Assembly (NCBI GenBank): GCA_028281535.1
Contig: JANQJS010000023.1
Location: 1 to 36,331 of the forward strand
DNA from: Sedimentisphaerales bacterium
Lineage (GTDB): Bacteria > Planctomycetota > Phycisphaerae > Sedimentisphaerales > SM23-30
Direction: 5' to 3'
Length of the DNA stretch: 36,331 nt
Below, piece after piece: positions 33,521 through 36,331 of the stretch. The translations under genes were made by a program, and so were the position numbers. Positions within the stretch are counted from its first letter, which is position 1; each line of letters opens with the position of its first letter. The notes below the pieces were generated by a model. It saw only the letters and a list, made by a program, of their open reading frames with translations. It was not told where the DNA came from and made no database searches.

Positions 33521-35824
33521 ATGAAAACGTTAGATCGCTTCAAAATATATTCTGTGTCTGGATTATTACTGTCATTGATCTTGATGGTCACATCGTCCCA
33601 AGGGGCTAGTTTCAGTGGTGTTGGTGATCTACCTGGAGGGATTATATACAGTGAAGCGATGGCGGTATCCAACGACGGTTCGGTCGTTGGTTTCAGTGAA
33701 ATCATCAACAGCGACGATGAAGCCTATCTGTGGAAAGAGGGCATGCTATCCGGTTTGGGTGATTTGCCGGGAGAATCATTTGGGAGTCGAGCCGGAGCAA
33801 TATCTGCGGATGGTTTGGTAATTGTCGGAAGGGGCATAAACGCCGGCAATAATACAGAAGCGTTTCGCTGGGAGAACAACGAGATGACCGGGCTGGGTGA
33901 CCTGGCAGGTGGTATTTTTTTTAGCGTTGCTTCTGATGTTTCTGCCGATGGTTCGGTTATCGTTGGTTCTAGTAGCAGTGATCCCAACGGCTTTGAAGCG
34001 TTTCGCTGGGAAAACAACGTAATGACCGGGTTGGGCGTCCTGGCGACCCATGATAATATAAGCACCGCTTTGGGTGTTTCCGCCGATGGTTCGGTAGTCG
34101 TCGGTTTTAGTAGAAGCGACAGCAGAGATGAAGCGTTTCGCTGGGATCCGAATAGTGGTATGGTTAGTTTGGGGGACCTGCCTGGCGGCAGTTTTGACAG
34201 TCAGGCTAATGACATATCCGATGACGGTCTGATCGTTGTCGGTTCAAGCAGCAGCGGTAATGGTACCGAGGCGTTTCGCTGGGAAAACAACGTGATGACC
34301 GGATTGGGAGATTTGCCCGGTGGCGCTTTTAGTAGTGAGGCATACGCTATTTCTGCCGATGGAACGGTGATTGTCGGTCGGGCTGCTGACACTAGCAATT
34401 CTTCTGTTGCGTTTGTCTGGGATCCTGTCAATGGTATGAGAAATCTTAAAGATGTTTTAGTAAATAATTTCAACCTGGATTTGACCGGCTGGCAACTCAA
34501 TGAAGCACGAGGCATATCTGCCGACGGGACTAAAATTGTGGGGATAGGTACAAACCCTGATGGTCAACCAGAAGGCTGGATCGCAATCATTCCCAATCTT
34601 ATTGGTCAAGGCAAACCCGGTCTGGGTGATCTTCCCGGCGGTTTATTTAATAGTTCGGCTTCCAGCGTATCCGCTGATGGTTCAATAGTTGTTGGTACTG
34701 GCAGTATCAGCAATAATATTTCTAAAGGTGAAGCGTTTCGCTGGAAAAACGGTATCATGACCGGCTTGGGCGACCTGCCAGGTGGAGCGTTTAGCAGTTT
34801 TGCGTCTGATATTTCAGCAGATGGTTCGGTTGTTGTTGGAGCGAGCGAAAGTAACATTGCCGTTGACGAAGCATTTCGCTGGGAAAATGGCATCATGACC
34901 GGCTTGGGACTTCTAACTGGTGGTAGTTATACTTATGCTAGTGCTATTTCCGCCGATGGTTCGATTATTGTGGGAGTAGGTGACTCCGTTACGGCAGGTA
35001 CAGACGTTGCAGGGTTTCTCTGGGAAAACGGCACGATAACACTTCTAGGTAGCCTACCCGGTGGTTTAAATCGAAGTCGTCCGTCTAATATTTCCGCCGA
35101 TGGTTTAGTGGTTGTTGGTCAGGCCAGCAGTAGTAATGGTTTCGAAGCGTTTCGTTGGAAAAACGGTACAATGACTGGCTTAGGTGATTTTCCCGGCGGA
35201 GATTTTGAGAGTGCCGTACATGCTATATCTGATGATGGCTCGGTTATTGCCGGTTATGGTACAAACGCAAATGGAATCGAAGCCTTTCGCTGGGATCCAA
35301 ATAGTAGTATGACTGGCCTGGGTGATTTGCCAGGTGGAGCATTCCATAGCAAGGCCTTTGCCATTTCAGCCGATGGTTCAATCATTACTGGTTATGGTAC
35401 AACCAGCAATGGGCGTGAAGCCTTTGTCTGGGATGCTATCAACGGCATGCGAAATTTAAAAGATGTTTTAACCCAGGATTTCAACATGGATCTGGCGGGC
35501 TGGCAATTGACGGAATCCAAAGGAATGACCGCGGATGGTTCGACCATTGTAGGTATTGGAACCAATCCAAACGGGGCATCAGAGGGTTGGATCGTGACCT
35601 TTCCAACACCTGAGACACTCAAACAATCTGCAGATATTAATAACGATTTAAAGATTAATTTTATAGATTTTTCCCTAATGGGCATCAACTGGATGAATGT
35701 TTGTAACGCAACCAATAACTGGTGCAGCGGCAGCGATATTAACCAGAATGGTTGTGTTGCCATGGACGATCTCATGGACCTGTCAACCGTTTGGTTGGGT
35801 ATCCTGGATCCGAATACACCATAA
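33521..35824 (+). CDS. Secreted HAF-repeat protein with dockerin-like C-terminus
   Basis: 767 aa. The signal peptide (about 1-29, ending SSQGA) is followed by about a dozen HAF-type extracellular repeats of roughly 45-50 residues, with the pattern GLGDLPGG-x-F-S-A-ISADGSVVVG-EAFRWENG-MTGLG, predicted to form a propeller or solenoid. The protein is an internal tandem duplication: both halves end in MRNLKDVL-F-DL-GWQL-GWI (near 305-360 and 642-700). Two dockerin-like motifs close it (about 705-760, ADINNDLKINFIDFSL and SDINQNGCVAMDDLMDL), unlike the single motif in A and B. Function is unknown; HAF repeats occur in secreted bacterial proteins. It may be the output gene of the unit 4 regulators (inferred). 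It appears somewhat richer in G+C than the array upstream. Confidence 0.88.
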   Translation: MKTLDRFKIYSVSGLLLSLILMVTSSQGASFSGVGDLPGGIIYSEAMAVSNDGSVVGFSEIINSDDEAYLWKEGMLSGLGDLPGESFGSRAGAISADGLVIVGRGINAGNNTEAFRWENNEMTGLGDLAGGIFFSVASDVSADGSVIVGSSSSDPNGFEAFRWENNVMTGLGVLATHDNISTALGVSADGSVVVGFSRSDSRDEAFRWDPNSGMVSLGDLPGGSFDSQANDISDDGLIVVGSSSSGNGTEAFRWENNVMTGLGDLPGGAFSSEAYAISADGTVIVGRAADTSNSSVAFVWDPVNGMRNLKDVLVNNFNLDLTGWQLNEARGISADGTKIVGIGTNPDGQPEGWIAIIPNLIGQGKPGLGDLPGGLFNSSASSVSADGSIVVGTGSISNNISKGEAFRWKNGIMTGLGDLPGGAFSSFASDISADGSVVVGASESNIAVDEAFRWENGIMTGLGLLTGGSYTYASAISADGSIIVGVGDSVTAGTDVAGFLWENGTITLLGSLPGGLNRSRPSNISADGLVVVGQASSSNGFEAFRWKNGTMTGLGDFPGGDFESAVHAISDDGSVIAGYGTNANGIEAFRWDPNSSMTGLGDLPGGAFHSKAFAISADGSIITGYGTTSNGREAFVWDAINGMRNLKDVLTQDFNMDLAGWQLTESKGMTADGSTIVGIGTNPNGASEGWIVTFPTPETLKQSADINNDLKINFIDFSLMGINWMNVCNATNNWCSGSDINQNGCVAMDDLMDLSTVWLGILDPNTP

Positions 35825-35835
35825 TACACGGTAAT

Positions 35836-35906
35836 GATCATGCGTTTCGTTGGGTAAGTTTGATCTTGAGAAGTACTTGAGGTCATGGGAACGCATGATC
35901 TTTTTT
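35836..35906 (+). terminator. Rho-independent terminator after the HAF gene
   Basis: GATCATGCGTT (35836-35846) pairs with AACGCATGATC (35890-35900), 11 bp without mismatch, followed by six T. The loop is unusually long (43 nt). Confidence 0.7.
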
Positions 35907-36035
35907 GAATGAACAGGTACTCGATGATGATGGAAAATACGACCTGTATCCCTCATTTTATTATGAGTCCTTTTAAAGCAATTGTTTTGCCTCAGACGTC
36001 AATTAATTTATCTTTTTTCAATTAAGGAGAAAATC

Positions 36036-36331
36036 ATGAAGATATTTACGATTCACATAAAAGTGATATTGCTTATGATGTTGACCAGCCAGAGTTTTTC
36101 TGCGACGATTAACGTGCCGGCGGATCAACCAACGATCCAGGCGGGGATTAACAACGCGAGCACTGGTGATATCGTTCTCATTGCTTCGGGCACTTATAAT
36201 GAAGCCATTAACTTTAATGGTAAAGCCATCACCGTACGCTCAGCGAGCGGAAATCCTGCGGATGTGACGATCAATGGCACCGGGAATTTTCATGTGGTGC
36301 AATGTATTAGTGGTGAAGATCCCAATACCGT
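36036..36331 (+). CDS. Secreted parallel beta-helix protein, N-terminal part (cut by window end)
   Basis: The ATG at 36036 follows AAGGAGAAAATC. The visible 98 residues begin with a signal peptide (MKIFTIHIKVILLMMLTSQSFSA). Then comes TINVPADQPTIQAGINNAS, the classic start of secreted pectin-lyase-fold/right-handed beta-helix proteins (DUF1565/NosD-like), followed by GDIVLIASGTYNEAINFNGKA. The frame is open to the last base. In Planctomycetota such proteins often end in the same dockerin-like motif, but that part is outside the window. Confidence 0.8.
   Translation, partial: MKIFTIHIKVILLMMLTSQSFSATINVPADQPTIQAGINNASTGDIVLIASGTYNEAINFNGKAITVRSASGNPADVTINGTGNFHVVQCISGEDPNT

Overview
The window looks like chromosomal DNA of an AT-rich, probably aquatic member of the Planctomycetota, most likely Phycisphaerae-like. 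This is inferred from three features: ECF-like sigma genes overlapping FecR/LamG membrane anti-sigma-type genes, secreted proteins ending in a short Cys-containing dockerin-like motif, and very large secreted multidomain proteins. All real genes found are on the + strand.

The main content is a tandem array of about 10 kb paralogous units. A full unit reads: structured leader, secreted LamG/dockerin-like protein (A), secreted dockerin-like protein (B), GCGTGG terminator, sigma factor, FecR-LamG protein, two conserved RNA-like structures, giant copper-radical oxidase with fused cupredoxin (CRO), hairpin. Unit 1 (about 198-11690) is complete. Unit 2 (11691-21790) has A, B and CRO but has lost its sigma/FecR pair, although a sigma-promoter-like block and the CRO leader remain. 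Unit 3 (21800-30360) has sigma, FecR and CRO but no A/B pair. Unit 4 (from about 30700) has sigma and FecR, followed by a HAF-repeat dockerin-like protein in place of the oxidase. At the left edge, 34-144 is a decayed fragment of a fibronectin-III-like CRO module, so another unit probably once lay to the left. A truncated tRNA-Met-like gene at 30559-30601 separates units 3 and 4 and suggests an integration scar.

The three oxidases carry the complete galactose-oxidase-type active-site set (Cys, cross-linking Tyr, axial Tyr-His, second His). The residue spacing is almost that of fungal galactose oxidase, but the stacking Trp is replaced by an acidic or neutral residue. Each also carries six or seven Fn3-like modules, a type-1 copper (cupredoxin) domain, a threefold-repeat lectin-like region and a C-terminal beta-sandwich; CRO2 and CRO3 add a MAM-like jelly-roll.

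A plausible working model (inference) is that each FecR-LamG protein senses a glycan outside the inner membrane and releases its sigma factor, which drives its own operon and the neighbouring secreted copper oxidase. Translation or read-through may also be tuned by the leaders. The A and B genes begin with a 190-nt leader that can form an H-type pseudoknot next to the ribosome binding site. The CRO genes are preceded by a GGTGAGTCA stem-loop and a second element whose outer helix covaries between the three copies. These repeated leaders, together with the fusion of copper-radical oxidase to cupredoxin, are the most likely undescribed biology here.

The right end (33521-36331) carries the HAF-repeat protein, a terminator, and the start of a parallel beta-helix secreted protein cut by the window edge.
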